Assembly (NCBI GenBank): GCA_946183385.1
Contig: CAMHBN010000118.1
Location: 1-6,169, forward strand
From: an uncultured Ruminococcus sp.
GTDB taxonomy: Bacteria > Bacillota > Clostridia > Oscillospirales > Ruminococcaceae
Direction: 5' to 3'
DNA length: 6,169 nucleotides
Made by a program: the position numbers and the translations under genes. Shown in pieces: positions 1-5,003 of the stretch (position 1 is the first letter of the stretch; each line of letters opens with the position of its first letter). The notes below the pieces were generated by a model, which saw only the letters and a program-made list of their open reading frames with translations, did no database searches and was not told the origin of the DNA.

Positions 1-572
1 CCGGGCGGGACGCCAACCGCGGCGACTGCACCCAGCCCTGCCGCTGGAAGTACCGGGTCGGACGCCTCGCGGGCGAGATCGTCGAAGAGACCCGCCCGAA
101 CGAGCCGATCCCGATCGAGGAGGACGCGGGCGGGACCTTTATCCTCGCGTCGCGTGACCTCTCGATGATCGAACATCTTGCCGATCTTGCCGACGCCGGA
201 ATCACGTCACTCAAAATCGAGGGGCGGATGAAGAGCGCCCTCTACGTCGCCGCGGTGACCAACGCCTACCGTATGGCGCTCGACGCGCTCGGACGGGGAG
301 AGACGGCGGTCGACCCGCGCCTGACAGCGGAACTGGACGGCGTTTCGCACCGGGAGTATTCGACGGGGTTCTACTACGGCAACCCGCACGACGACGCGAA
401 CGTGGTCAGCCGTCCCGGCTACTACGGCGAGAAATCGTATCTTGCCGCCGTCGTCGGTTACGACGCGGCGAGCGGGCGCGCCCTCTGCCTGCAAAAGAAC
501 AAGTTTGCCGTCGGGGACGAGGTTGAGTTGCTCTCGGTTCGGGCGGGCGTTTACGGTTTCCGCGCTCTTTGA
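1..572 (+). CDS. Peptidase U32 family protein (TrhP/RlhA-like), 5'-partial and frameshifted near its 3' end
   Basis: The gene enters from the left edge, reading in the frame whose first full codon is at 3. U32 proteins of this kind (YrrO/YegQ/RlhA group), once annotated as collagenase-like proteases, are now known to take part in tRNA or 23S rRNA hydroxylation. Family hallmarks seen here are GRDANRGDCTQPCRWKY (codons at 3-53) with two conserved cysteines (codons at 27 and 39), then an acidic PIEED stretch, FILASRDLSMIEHL, and AGITSLKIEGRMKSALYVA. A C-terminal beta-barrel-like segment follows (YLAAVVGYD... GDEVELLS). About half of a roughly 400-residue protein is outside the window. Immediately after GDEVELLS the frame is lost: this reading ends at TGA 570-572 after eleven unrelated residues, while the expected C-terminus continues in another frame to 690. 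Either the gene is broken or there is a base error near 537. GC is about 66%, well above downstream genes. Family certain; exact RNA target not determinable. Confidence 0.85.
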   Translation, partial: GRDANRGDCTQPCRWKYRVGRLAGEIVEETRPNEPIPIEEDAGGTFILASRDLSMIEHLADLADAGITSLKIEGRMKSALYVAAVTNAYRMALDALGRGETAVDPRLTAELDGVSHREYSTGFYYGNPHDDANVVSRPGYYGEKSYLAAVVGYDAASGRALCLQKNKFAVGDEVELLSVRAGVYGFRAL

Positions 573-690
573 CGAAAACGGAAACGGGATCGACGCCACC
601 CCGCACCCCGGAATGGCGTTCACGCTGCCGGTTCCCTTCCCGGTCAAAGCGGGCGACCTGCTCCGCCGCCGCGAGGCGAGCGTCGATTGA
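538..690 (+). pseudogene. Out-of-frame C-terminal remainder of the U32 family gene
   Basis: From 538 to the TGA at 688-690 a second frame encodes FGRAFTVSALFDENGNGID and then a HPGMAFTLPVPFPVKAGDLLRR-type ending. This is the usual end of the C-terminal domain of U32 proteins (family form: DATPHPG followed by PVPFPVKPGD). Joining it to GDEVELLS at 536 restores an uninterrupted family-like protein, so this is not an independent gene. The offset fits one extra base or two missing bases around 537, in a G-rich stretch (gttcgggcgggcg). A biological frameshift and an assembly or sequencing error cannot be told apart here. The final codons overlap the TTG start of uppP (TTGA), which suggests the intact gene is co-transcribed and translationally coupled with uppP. 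Confidence 0.75.
673..676 (+). promoter_or_regulatory. Weak ribosome binding site for uppP (TTG start)
   Basis: GAGG lies 10 nt before the TTG at 687, inside the final codons of the U32 gene. It is weaker and further away than the AGGAGG-type sites in the rest of the window. That fits a start relying partly on translational coupling through the TTGA overlap. Confidence 0.4.
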
Positions 691-1592
691 GTACCGTCTC
701 GCTTTCCGAGACGTGTAAAGTATTGTTCCTCTCGCTTGTCGAGGGAATCACCGAATGGCTCCCCGTCAGCAGTACGGGACACCTCATACTCGTTGACGAG
801 TTCCTGAAGCTCAGGGTCAGCGACGACCCCGAAGCCAACAAAGCCTTCATCAAGATGTTCGACGTCGTGATACAGCTCGGCGCGATAATGGCGGTCGTGG
901 TCATCTTCTGGAAGAAGCTTTTCCCGTTCGGCAAGGAGAACAACCCTCACCCGTGGAAGAAGGAGGGCTTCGGCGCTTATGTCAAAGCCGACATCATGCA
1001 GATGTGGTTCAAGGTCGTGGTCGCGTGCATTCCCGCCGCTGTTATCGGTCTGCTCGTCGATGACTGGGTGGACGAACACTTCTATTGGTGGTTCCCGGTC
1101 GCGCTCGCTCTCATCACCTTCGGTGTAGCCTTCATTCTGGTCGAGAACTGGAACAAAAAGCGCACTCCCAGGGTCAGCTCCATTGACCAGCTTACATATA
1201 AGGACGCGCTGATAATCGGCGGCTTCCAGCTGATAGCGGCTCTCTTCCCCGGTACATCGCGTTCCGGCGCGACTATTGTCGGAGCGCTCCTCATCGGCAT
1301 ATCGCGAACAGTAGCAGCAGAGTTCACATTCTACCTCGCAGTCCCCGTAATGTTCGGCGCAAGCCTGCTGAAAATCGTCAAGTACGTCGTCAAGGACGGC
1401 GGTACTTTCTCGGGCAGCGAGCTTGGTATACTTCTCGTGGGAATGATAGTGGCGTTCGCGGTGTCGATATTCGTTATCAAGTTCCTGATGGACTACATCA
1501 AGAAGCACGATTTCAAGGTGTTCGGCTGGTACAGAATAGTCCTCGGAGCCATCGTACTCCTCTACTTCGGAATAAAAGCGGCAATAGCATAA
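687..1592 (+). CDS. uppP: Undecaprenyl-diphosphatase UppP (BacA family)
   Basis: This integral membrane enzyme dephosphorylates undecaprenyl pyrophosphate to recycle the lipid carrier for peptidoglycan and other surface polymers; extra dosage gives bacitracin tolerance. At 301 residues it is slightly longer than the usual 265-285. Motif 1 is VEGITEWLPVSSTGH (residues 18-32), with the (E/Q)xxxE glutamates E19 and E23 and the SSTGH serines. Motif 2 is PGTSRSGAT (188-196), containing the catalytic Ser/Arg pair. Hydrophobic segments lie near 55-76, 108-124, 135-153, 173-188, 194-206, 213-232, 245-268 and 281-299. The WYR near 281-283 is also typical. The chosen start is TTG at 687, overlapping the upstream TGA (TTGA), with a weak GAGG at 673-676. 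It gives the expected short leader before the first conserved motif, and no ATG in this frame lies before that motif. It probably forms an operon with the U32 gene, and a terminator begins 7 nt after the stop. Confidence 0.95.
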   Translation: MSTVSLSETCKVLFLSLVEGITEWLPVSSTGHLILVDEFLKLRVSDDPEANKAFIKMFDVVIQLGAIMAVVVIFWKKLFPFGKENNPHPWKKEGFGAYVKADIMQMWFKVVVACIPAAVIGLLVDDWVDEHFYWWFPVALALITFGVAFILVENWNKKRTPRVSSIDQLTYKDALIIGGFQLIAALFPGTSRSGATIVGALLIGISRTVAAEFTFYLAVPVMFGASLLKIVKYVVKDGGTFSGSELGILLVGMIVAFAVSIFVIKFLMDYIKKHDFKVFGWYRIVLGAIVLLYFGIKAAIA

Positions 1593-1598
1593 ACGCAA

Positions 1599-1627
1599 AA
1601 AGCGGACAGTTCAAAACTGTCCGCTTT
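1599..1627. terminator. Bidirectional intrinsic terminator shared by uppP and the SPFH operon
   Basis: A perfect 13-bp stem (aaagcggacagtt at 1599-1611 with aactgtccgcttt at 1615-1627) encloses a 3-nt loop. On the + strand it starts 7 nt after the uppP stop and is followed by a T-rich run (ttttgttttattt). On the minus strand it lies 8 nt after the stop of the small membrane protein and is followed by CTTTTTGCG. Both convergent transcripts can therefore end here. Confidence 0.9.
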
Positions 1628-1635
1628 ATTTTGTT

Positions 1636-1854
1636 TTATTTACGCTGTGCTGTAGTCTGTGTATTTCGGGGCGTTCTGTCGACTCTTTTGTTGAGGAAAG
1701 TATCGCGGTTCTCTGTGAACTTCATACTGTCCCTGACTGTGTAGTCTGACGCGCCGCTCTGCTTGTGGACTGTTTTCAGTGCCGAAAGCTTGGGGAGAAC
1801 GATAGCACAGGCTAAGATAAGTCCGATAAGGAAGCTTACAAATATACCGACCAT
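1636..1854 (-). CDS. Small single-pass membrane protein, third gene of the SPFH/zinc-ribbon operon
   Basis: I do not recognise this 72-residue family. The first 20-22 residues (MVGIFVSFLIGLILACAIVL) form one strongly hydrophobic helix. A polar, mostly basic tail follows, rich in K, R, T, N and S, with no cysteine beyond C16 and no catalytic motif. The helix is probably an uncleaved anchor: C16 is in LILACAIV, which is not a clear lipobox. It is likely a real gene. The stop of the upstream gene (1859-1861) is only 4 nt away, and a GGGAGG at 1863-1868 stands 8 nt before the ATG, inside the upstream gene's last Gly-Gly codons. The terminator follows directly. By position it may stand in for YdjH of the Bacillus ydjFGHI operon, but I see no sequence evidence for homology. 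A membrane partner of the two zinc-ribbon proteins is an inference from operon position only. Confidence 0.8.
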   Translation of the reverse strand: MVGIFVSFLIGLILACAIVLPKLSALKTVHKQSGASDYTVRDSMKFTENRDTFLNKRVDRTPRNTQTTAQRK

Positions 1855-1858
1855 AAGA

Positions 1859-2953
1859 TCAACCTCCCGTTATAATATGCAGAAGTATCCACAGTATCGA
1901 GAGAACGAAGCCTACTCCGCCTGTGATACCGAGGAACATACCCGCAGCCTTGGCCTTGTCCGCGGGCAGATTGCCCACGAGCTTGCCTGTCTGACCGTTC
2001 ATGGCAAAGGTGTACTTAGTACCGTTCCAGTCGGTGTTGAGTATCCACACGGGGTAGAGCGCATACTGCGCCTTGCCGCCGTTTAGCTTCACCGCCGAGC
2101 TCTCGCAGCGTACGGTATCATAGCCTCTTACCGTTGCAGCGAAAGCCGCCTCGGTGCTCTTCTTGATACGTTCGTTTGCACGCTTGATGCTGTCATCTGC
2201 GGACACGTCGTACTTGTCCGCGAGATAGCCGGAAAGGTAAGCTGTCTTGAAGGGGACAGCCTGAGTGAAATCGAAGGGCTCGATGGACTCCATAAGGTCG
2301 TCGGGCATTTTCTGCGAGCCGTCAACGGGGACGTGCTCGAATGCTATCTTACCCTTACGTACAGCCTGATAATAGGACGTTTCCACATAGTGGTAGTTGG
2401 CGTCCATCCATGTTCTTTTCGACTCTGCACGGAAGCACATATTCGCGTCCGCCTGAGCTCCGAACAGCCACACGGGAACGTAAAGACCCTTTATCTCCTC
2501 GATGTGGTTCTGGTCCTTGAAGACCTTCGGGAGGAGGGATTTACCTGAAACGTATCTCTCATAAGCCGATTTTGCGGCGTCCTTGTTGAGCTTGAAGGGT
2601 ATGATGAGGTCGGGGCGAAGGTCGCCCGAGAAGGTACCTGCCATAATGACAGGGTTATTGCAGTAGGGGCAGAAGGAGGCGCCTGTAGTTTCCTCGGCGA
2701 TTATCTGACCGCCGCAGGATTTGCAGGAGTAGACGCGGATATTGTTCGTCTCTCCCTCTTCCCATTCGCTGCCTGCTTCGGATTCCCACGACATATCGTC
2801 GCCGGTCGCCTCACTCAGCTGTTCATTGTAATCCTGTACTGTTTCGACGTCGAATTCCGAGTCACAGTACGGGCATTTCATTCTCTGCGCCGTACTGTTG
2901 AACTCGAGCTTTGCGCCGCAGCACGGACATTTGTATTCGTTTGCGTCCGCCAT
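1859..2953 (-). CDS. TFIIB-type double zinc-ribbon protein with C-terminal membrane anchor (YdjG-like)
   Basis: This 364-residue protein opens with two zinc ribbons. Ribbon 1 is C9xxC12 (CPCC) with C27xxC30 (CPYC); ribbon 2 is C77xxC80 (CKSC) with C95xxC98 (CPYC). An acidic linker rich in E, D, S and W (about 45-70) separates them. Residues 110-330 form a soluble domain with aromatic-rich motifs (GLYVPVWLFGAQ at 156-167, ALYPVWILNT at 298-307, FAMNGQTGKLVGNLP at 316-330), as in zinc-ribbon proteins annotated as 'TFIIB-type' or 'primosomal-like'. The end is one hydrophobic helix (about 336-361), so the protein is probably tail-anchored with its ribbons in the cytoplasm. It resembles B. subtilis YdjG, which works with the SPFH protein YdjI, and its neighbour here is an SPFH protein 26 nt upstream. 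The ATG at 2953 has GAGGTGA just before it. A DNA replication role, as its names suggest, is not supported. Family confident; function inferred. Confidence 0.88.
   Translation of the reverse strand: MADANEYKCPCCGAKLEFNSTAQRMKCPYCDSEFDVETVQDYNEQLSEATGDDMSWESEAGSEWEEGETNNIRVYSCKSCGGQIIAEETTGASFCPYCNNPVIMAGTFSGDLRPDLIIPFKLNKDAAKSAYERYVSGKSLLPKVFKDQNHIEEIKGLYVPVWLFGAQADANMCFRAESKRTWMDANYHYVETSYYQAVRKGKIAFEHVPVDGSQKMPDDLMESIEPFDFTQAVPFKTAYLSGYLADKYDVSADDSIKRANERIKKSTEAAFAATVRGYDTVRCESSAVKLNGGKAQYALYPVWILNTDWNGTKYTFAMNGQTGKLVGNLPADKAKAAGMFLGITGGVGFVLSILWILLHIITGG
1863..1868 (-). promoter_or_regulatory. Ribosome binding site of the 72-residue membrane protein
   Basis: On the minus strand the sequence reads GGGAGGTTGATCTTATG. 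The GGGAGG is 8 nt from the ATG and lies within the last two glycine codons of the preceding gene, whose TGA sits between the site and the start. This supports the small ORF as a translated, coupled gene. Confidence 0.8.
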
Positions 2954-2957
2954 CTGG

Positions 2958-2964
2958 TCACCTC
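2958..2964 (-). promoter_or_regulatory. Ribosome binding site of the zinc-ribbon membrane protein
   Basis: GAGGTGA on the minus strand lies close before the ATG (AGG core 7 nt away). It is two bases downstream of an 8-bp intercistronic inverted repeat, so its accessibility could be affected by that hairpin. Confidence 0.65.
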
Positions 2965-2966
2965 AG

Positions 2967-2994
2967 GATATCGTGGTTATTATCTTACGATATC
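2967..2994 (-). repeat. Intercistronic inverted repeat spanning the SPFH stop codon
   Basis: GATATCGT at 2967-2974 and ACGATATC at 2987-2994 are perfect 8-bp complementary arms around a 12-nt spacer that holds the TAA of the SPFH gene (2980-2982). There is no T-tract after it in the minus direction, so it is not an intrinsic terminator. As RNA it could form a hairpin just before the ribosome binding site of the next gene, with a possible role in mRNA stability or expression ratio. Confidence 0.5.
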
Positions 2995-4458
2995 GTCGTC
3001 GTTGAAGGGATCTCCGCACTCGCCGCAGAACTTGGGCGGGTTGAAGGGATCAGCGGGCTCCCAGCCGCACTTGTCGCACTTGTACTTGGGAGCGCCCTCG
3101 GGCTTGGGGCTTCCGCATTCAGCGCAGAACTTGCCCTTGTTGAGAGTGCCGCACGAACAGGTCCAGCCCTCAGAGTCAGCGGGCTTGGGCTTGCCGCACT
3201 CGGCGCAGAACTTACCTGTGTTGCCGGTCTTGCCGCACGAGCAGGTCCATGTGTCTGCTGCGGGAGCGGGAGCGGGCATAGGCTTGCCGCACTCAGCGCA
3301 GAACTTGCCTGTGTTGCCGGTCTTGCCGCAAACGCAGTCCCATGTAGCACCGCCGCCCATAGCAGCGGCTGCCGCACCTACCATACCTGCTGCGGCTGCT
3401 GCAGCATCTTCCTGAGCACTCATAGCAAAGAGGTTCTGAGCGTTCATACCGCCTGCCTGCTGAGCCATATTAAGACCGTAGAAGCCCATTGCAGCGCCGT
3501 TTGCGTTGCTTGCAGCGTTCTGCATAGCCTGAGCCTGAGCGCCAACGAGAGTAGCAGCAGCGTGCTTTGTGTTTGTATCCCACATGAGGTTCTCGTACTT
3601 CTTGATCCTCTCACGGTCGTCATCAGAGATGCTTACAGACTCGATAGCGAGAGTAACGAGCTCAAGACCGCGCTGCTCGAGCCAGAAGGGGTTGAGCAGG
3701 GACTTCATGGTCTCGGTGATAGCCTCGGTCTCGCCGGGGAGCTTATCGTACTGGATATTCTGGCTCAGCTTAGCGAAAGCCGGCTGGAGCTTTGCGTATA
3801 CTTCACCCTTGAGCTGCTCTTCGATTTCGGAGAACTTGTATGAATCCTTAACGTTGCCGCAGAGCTTGTAGAGCGTCATAGGATTAGCTACCTTCAGCGA
3901 GAAGAGACCGAAGCAGCGGAGGTCTACGGTAAAGCTCATATCGAGCTTGGGGTAATCAACGTTGAACGGAACAGGACGGGGAGTGCCGAACTTCTTGTTC
4001 GTCATTTCCTTGATGTTTACGTAGTAAACGCGCTGGTCGTGAGCCGTCTCACCGCCGAAGGTCACACGTCTTCCGAGTACGCCGACAGTATCCTTGAGGC
4101 TTCCGAGGAAGTCGCCTGAGAATACGGAGGGCTCCGTGGAGGTATCGTATACGAATTCACCTGCAACGGCGCATATTTCTACGACCTGACCCTGATCGAC
4201 GATCATCATGCACTGACCTTCGTTAACAACAACAACGCTTCCGTTGGTGATGATATTGTCATTGCCCTTGGTGTTTACGCCCTTCTTGACCTGTTTCTGT
4301 CCCTTGACAAGGAAGGTGTCGTTCGGGATAGAATCGCAGTAGAAGAATTCCTTCCACTGGTCGGCGAGGATATTGCTTCCCGCGGTCATAGCCGCCTGAC
4401 CGAGTCCGGTGTTCATCGCGCTGTTGACAGCGTTCTTGATGATTTGTTTAAGTCCCAT
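2980..4458 (-). CDS. SPFH-domain protein with four C-terminal zinc ribbons (YdjI-like, 'virion core' family)
   Basis: This is a 492-residue member of the stomatin/prohibitin-type family with C-terminal zinc ribbons. Residues 1-30 are a short amphipathic leader without a clear transmembrane helix. Residues 38-290 form the SPFH-like region, with FFYCDSIPNDTFLVKG (38-53), SVVVVNEGQCMMIVDQGQVV (74-93), a beta-rich FNVDYPKLDMSFTVDLRCFG stretch (165-184) and the helical end SISDDDRERIKKYENLMW (276-293). Residues 299-370 are low complexity, rich in A, Q, M and G. Four zinc ribbons follow: C375/C377 with C387/C390; C406/C408 with C418/C421; C434/C436 with C445/C448; and C461xxC464 with C478xxC481. 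The first three share the form WxCxCG...GKFCAECG. B. subtilis YdjI, a smaller relative, helps tie PspA to the membrane. It is first in an operon with a zinc-ribbon membrane protein and a small membrane protein. AAAGGAG lies 8 nt before the ATG. Family confident; scaffold role inferred. Confidence 0.88.
   Translation of the reverse strand: MGLKQIIKNAVNSAMNTGLGQAAMTAGSNILADQWKEFFYCDSIPNDTFLVKGQKQVKKGVNTKGNDNIITNGSVVVVNEGQCMMIVDQGQVVEICAVAGEFVYDTSTEPSVFSGDFLGSLKDTVGVLGRRVTFGGETAHDQRVYYVNIKEMTNKKFGTPRPVPFNVDYPKLDMSFTVDLRCFGLFSLKVANPMTLYKLCGNVKDSYKFSEIEEQLKGEVYAKLQPAFAKLSQNIQYDKLPGETEAITETMKSLLNPFWLEQRGLELVTLAIESVSISDDDRERIKKYENLMWDTNTKHAAATLVGAQAQAMQNAASNANGAAMGFYGLNMAQQAGGMNAQNLFAMSAQEDAAAAAAGMVGAAAAAMGGGATWDCVCGKTGNTGKFCAECGKPMPAPAPAADTWTCSCGKTGNTGKFCAECGKPKPADSEGWTCSCGTLNKGKFCAECGSPKPEGAPKYKCDKCGWEPADPFNPPKFCGECGDPFNDDDIVR
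3188..3330 (-). repeat. Near-identical 50-bp direct repeats encoding zinc ribbons 1 and 2 of the SPFH protein
   Basis: The stretches 3188-3237 and 3281-3330 match at 48 of 50 bases by eye and are exactly 93 bp (31 codons) apart. They encode the CGKTGNTGKFCAECGKP part of two adjacent ribbons. Synonymous positions are conserved as well, so the second copy looks like a recent in-frame duplication or a product of gene conversion. Ribbon 3 (near 3106-3165) keeps the protein motif but has diverged more at DNA level. Confidence 0.9.
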
Positions 4459-4466
4459 GATAATAG

Positions 4467-4473
4467 CTCCTTT
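4467..4473 (-). promoter_or_regulatory. Ribosome binding site of the SPFH gene
   Basis: AAAGGAG on the minus strand, 8 nt before the ATG at 4458, is a near-consensus Shine-Dalgarno site. It fixes the start of the SPFH protein. Confidence 0.85.
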
Positions 4474-4498
4474 CGGGTCATACCCTTGAAATTACGTA

Positions 4499-4515
4499 CA
4501 ATATATGTAATATTG
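4499..4515. promoter_or_regulatory. Palindrome in the SPFH operon leader, possible operator
   Basis: CAATAT and ATATTG are perfect 6-bp arms around 5 nt. The site lies just downstream of a TATAAT (4520-4525, minus), where transcription from that element would begin, and between the stronger promoter and the SPFH start. Placement suits a repressor site, but AT-rich DNA yields such palindromes by chance. No regulator is identified. Confidence 0.25.
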
Positions 4516-4519
4516 CCGT

Positions 4520-4525
4520 ATTATA
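4520..4525 (-). promoter_or_regulatory. Secondary -10 element upstream of the SPFH gene
   Basis: A perfect TATAAT on the minus strand, 62 nt from the SPFH start. No good -35 lies 16-18 bp upstream (the best hexamers there are TGGTAA/GGTAAA), so this is weaker overall than the promoter at 4562-4590. Confidence 0.3.
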
Positions 4526-4561
4526 AGCAAATTTATGTCAGTTTACCACTAACACGAATAT

Positions 4562-4590
4562 ATTATAACATATAATAAACAAAAAAGCAA
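4562..4590 (-). promoter_or_regulatory. Probable sigma-A promoter of the SPFH / zinc-ribbon operon
   Basis: On the minus strand TTGCTT (4585-4590) is followed after exactly 17 bp by TATAAT (4562-4567), with an extended TGT directly before the -10 (TGTTATAAT). Transcription would start near 4555, giving a leader of about 97 nt. The -35 shares bases with the right arm of the upstream terminator hairpin, so the end of one operon and the start of the next are fused into one short segment. Confidence 0.6.
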
Positions 4591-4621
4591 CAGGCATAAA
4601 GGAAAAACTGTTGCATTTTTT
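4581..4621 (-). terminator. Intrinsic terminator after the ArsC-like gene
   Basis: On the minus strand GCAACAG (4608-4614) pairs with CTGTTGC (4587-4593) across a 14-nt loop. Six T residues follow (4581-4586), and A residues flank the stem on the other side. It begins about 40 nt after the ArsC-like stop. A second, longer inverted repeat (4593-4630) overlaps it and would compete with it. Confidence 0.7.
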
Positions 4622-4630
4622 CTTTATGCC
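4593..4630. repeat. Long inverted repeat overlapping the terminator, alternative hairpin
   Basis: 4593-4607 (ggcataaaggaaaaa) pairs with 4616-4630 (ttttttctttatgcc) in 14 of 15 positions around an 8-nt loop. On + strand RNA the odd pair is a G-U wobble; on minus strand RNA it is a C-A mismatch. The loop holds one arm of the terminator stem, so the two folds exclude each other apart from a possible pseudoknot. Confidence 0.6.
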
Positions 4631-4659
4631 TAAATTCAGCCGAATAATACCTGCAAGGC

Positions 4660-5001
4660 TTATTCCCACTCTCCCCAGACATCGGGGCAGTAGCCTATAG
4701 TCGCGCTCTTTCCGTTGCGTACCACGGGAGTCCGTATCAGCTGCTGATTCTCGAAGAGCTTCTCCTCGCGGTCGCTGTCGGAGAGGTACTTCATCAGCGT
4801 GAGGGTGTCCTTGTCCTTTGCGGACTCGTTTATCATCGGCTCTATGCCGCCGACGGCACGCTTTACGTTGTCGAATTCGCCGCGGCTCATGCCCTTTTCC
4901 TTCATATCAATGAGCTGATATTTTATGCCGCGCTCCTTGAACCAGCGCTCCGCCTTCTTGGTGTCGAAGCACTTCTTCGCGCCGAATATCTGTATATTCA
5001 C
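4660..5001 (-). CDS. ArsC/Spx-family thioredoxin-fold protein (arsenate reductase-like)
   Basis: This 113-residue protein has the normal length for the ArsC/Spx/YffB family. The N-terminal motif is IFGAKKCFDTKKAERWF (5-21), with the active-site cysteine C11 and CxxT in place of the CxxC of Spx, so it is not a typical redox-sensing Spx. Other family marks are ERGIKYQLIDMKEKGMS (23-39), ENQQLIRTPVVRNGK (84-98) with the Arg and presumed cis-Pro before the last strand, and a second cysteine in IGYCPDVW (102-109). True arsenate reduction is not shown: no arsR or arsB lies nearby. It may be a thiol/glutathione-type reductase of unknown substrate. The start is GTG at 4999-5001, 2 nt after the stop of the GH3 gene, with AAGGAGG (5009-5015) 7 nt upstream inside the last GH3 codons. 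It is therefore co-transcribed and probably coupled with GH3, with a terminator downstream. The GTG start and the odd pairing are the unusual points. Confidence 0.88.
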   Translation of the reverse strand: MNIQIFGAKKCFDTKKAERWFKERGIKYQLIDMKEKGMSRGEFDNVKRAVGGIEPMINESAKDKDTLTLMKYLSDSDREEKLFENQQLIRTPVVRNGKSATIGYCPDVWGEWE

Positions 5002-5003
5002 GG

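Noticed and set aside
442..690. Independent small gene on the + strand
   Set aside because: Only the part from about 538 resembles protein, and it is the displaced C-terminus of the U32 gene; the earlier part is an out-of-frame reading.
207..1598. Long minus-strand open frame of 463 codons antisense to the U32 gene and uppP
   Set aside because: It crosses two well-recognised + strand genes, its translation is biased to D, E, R, H and V without domain motifs, and it arises from GC-rich codon structure. No ribosome binding site was seen.
1763..2086. 107-codon + strand frame over the small membrane protein and the end of the zinc-ribbon gene
   Set aside because: It has no ribosome binding site or recognisable motif, and it lies opposite two better-supported minus-strand genes.
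3100..3335. Regularly spaced repeats that might suggest a CRISPR array
   Set aside because: The repeats lie in frame inside the SPFH gene, encode zinc ribbons, and are separated by coding linkers, with only two near-identical units.
2911..3843. 310-codon + strand open frame antisense to the SPFH and zinc-ribbon genes
   Set aside because: Its repetitive L/A/S/G/C-rich translation is the mirror of the zinc-ribbon repeats and Ala-rich linker. The opposite strand has family motifs and proper start signals.
4660..5001. Calling the ArsC-like gene an arsenic-resistance determinant or Spx
   Set aside because: No arsenic operon genes are adjacent, and the CxxT active site differs from the CxxC of Spx, so only family membership is supported.
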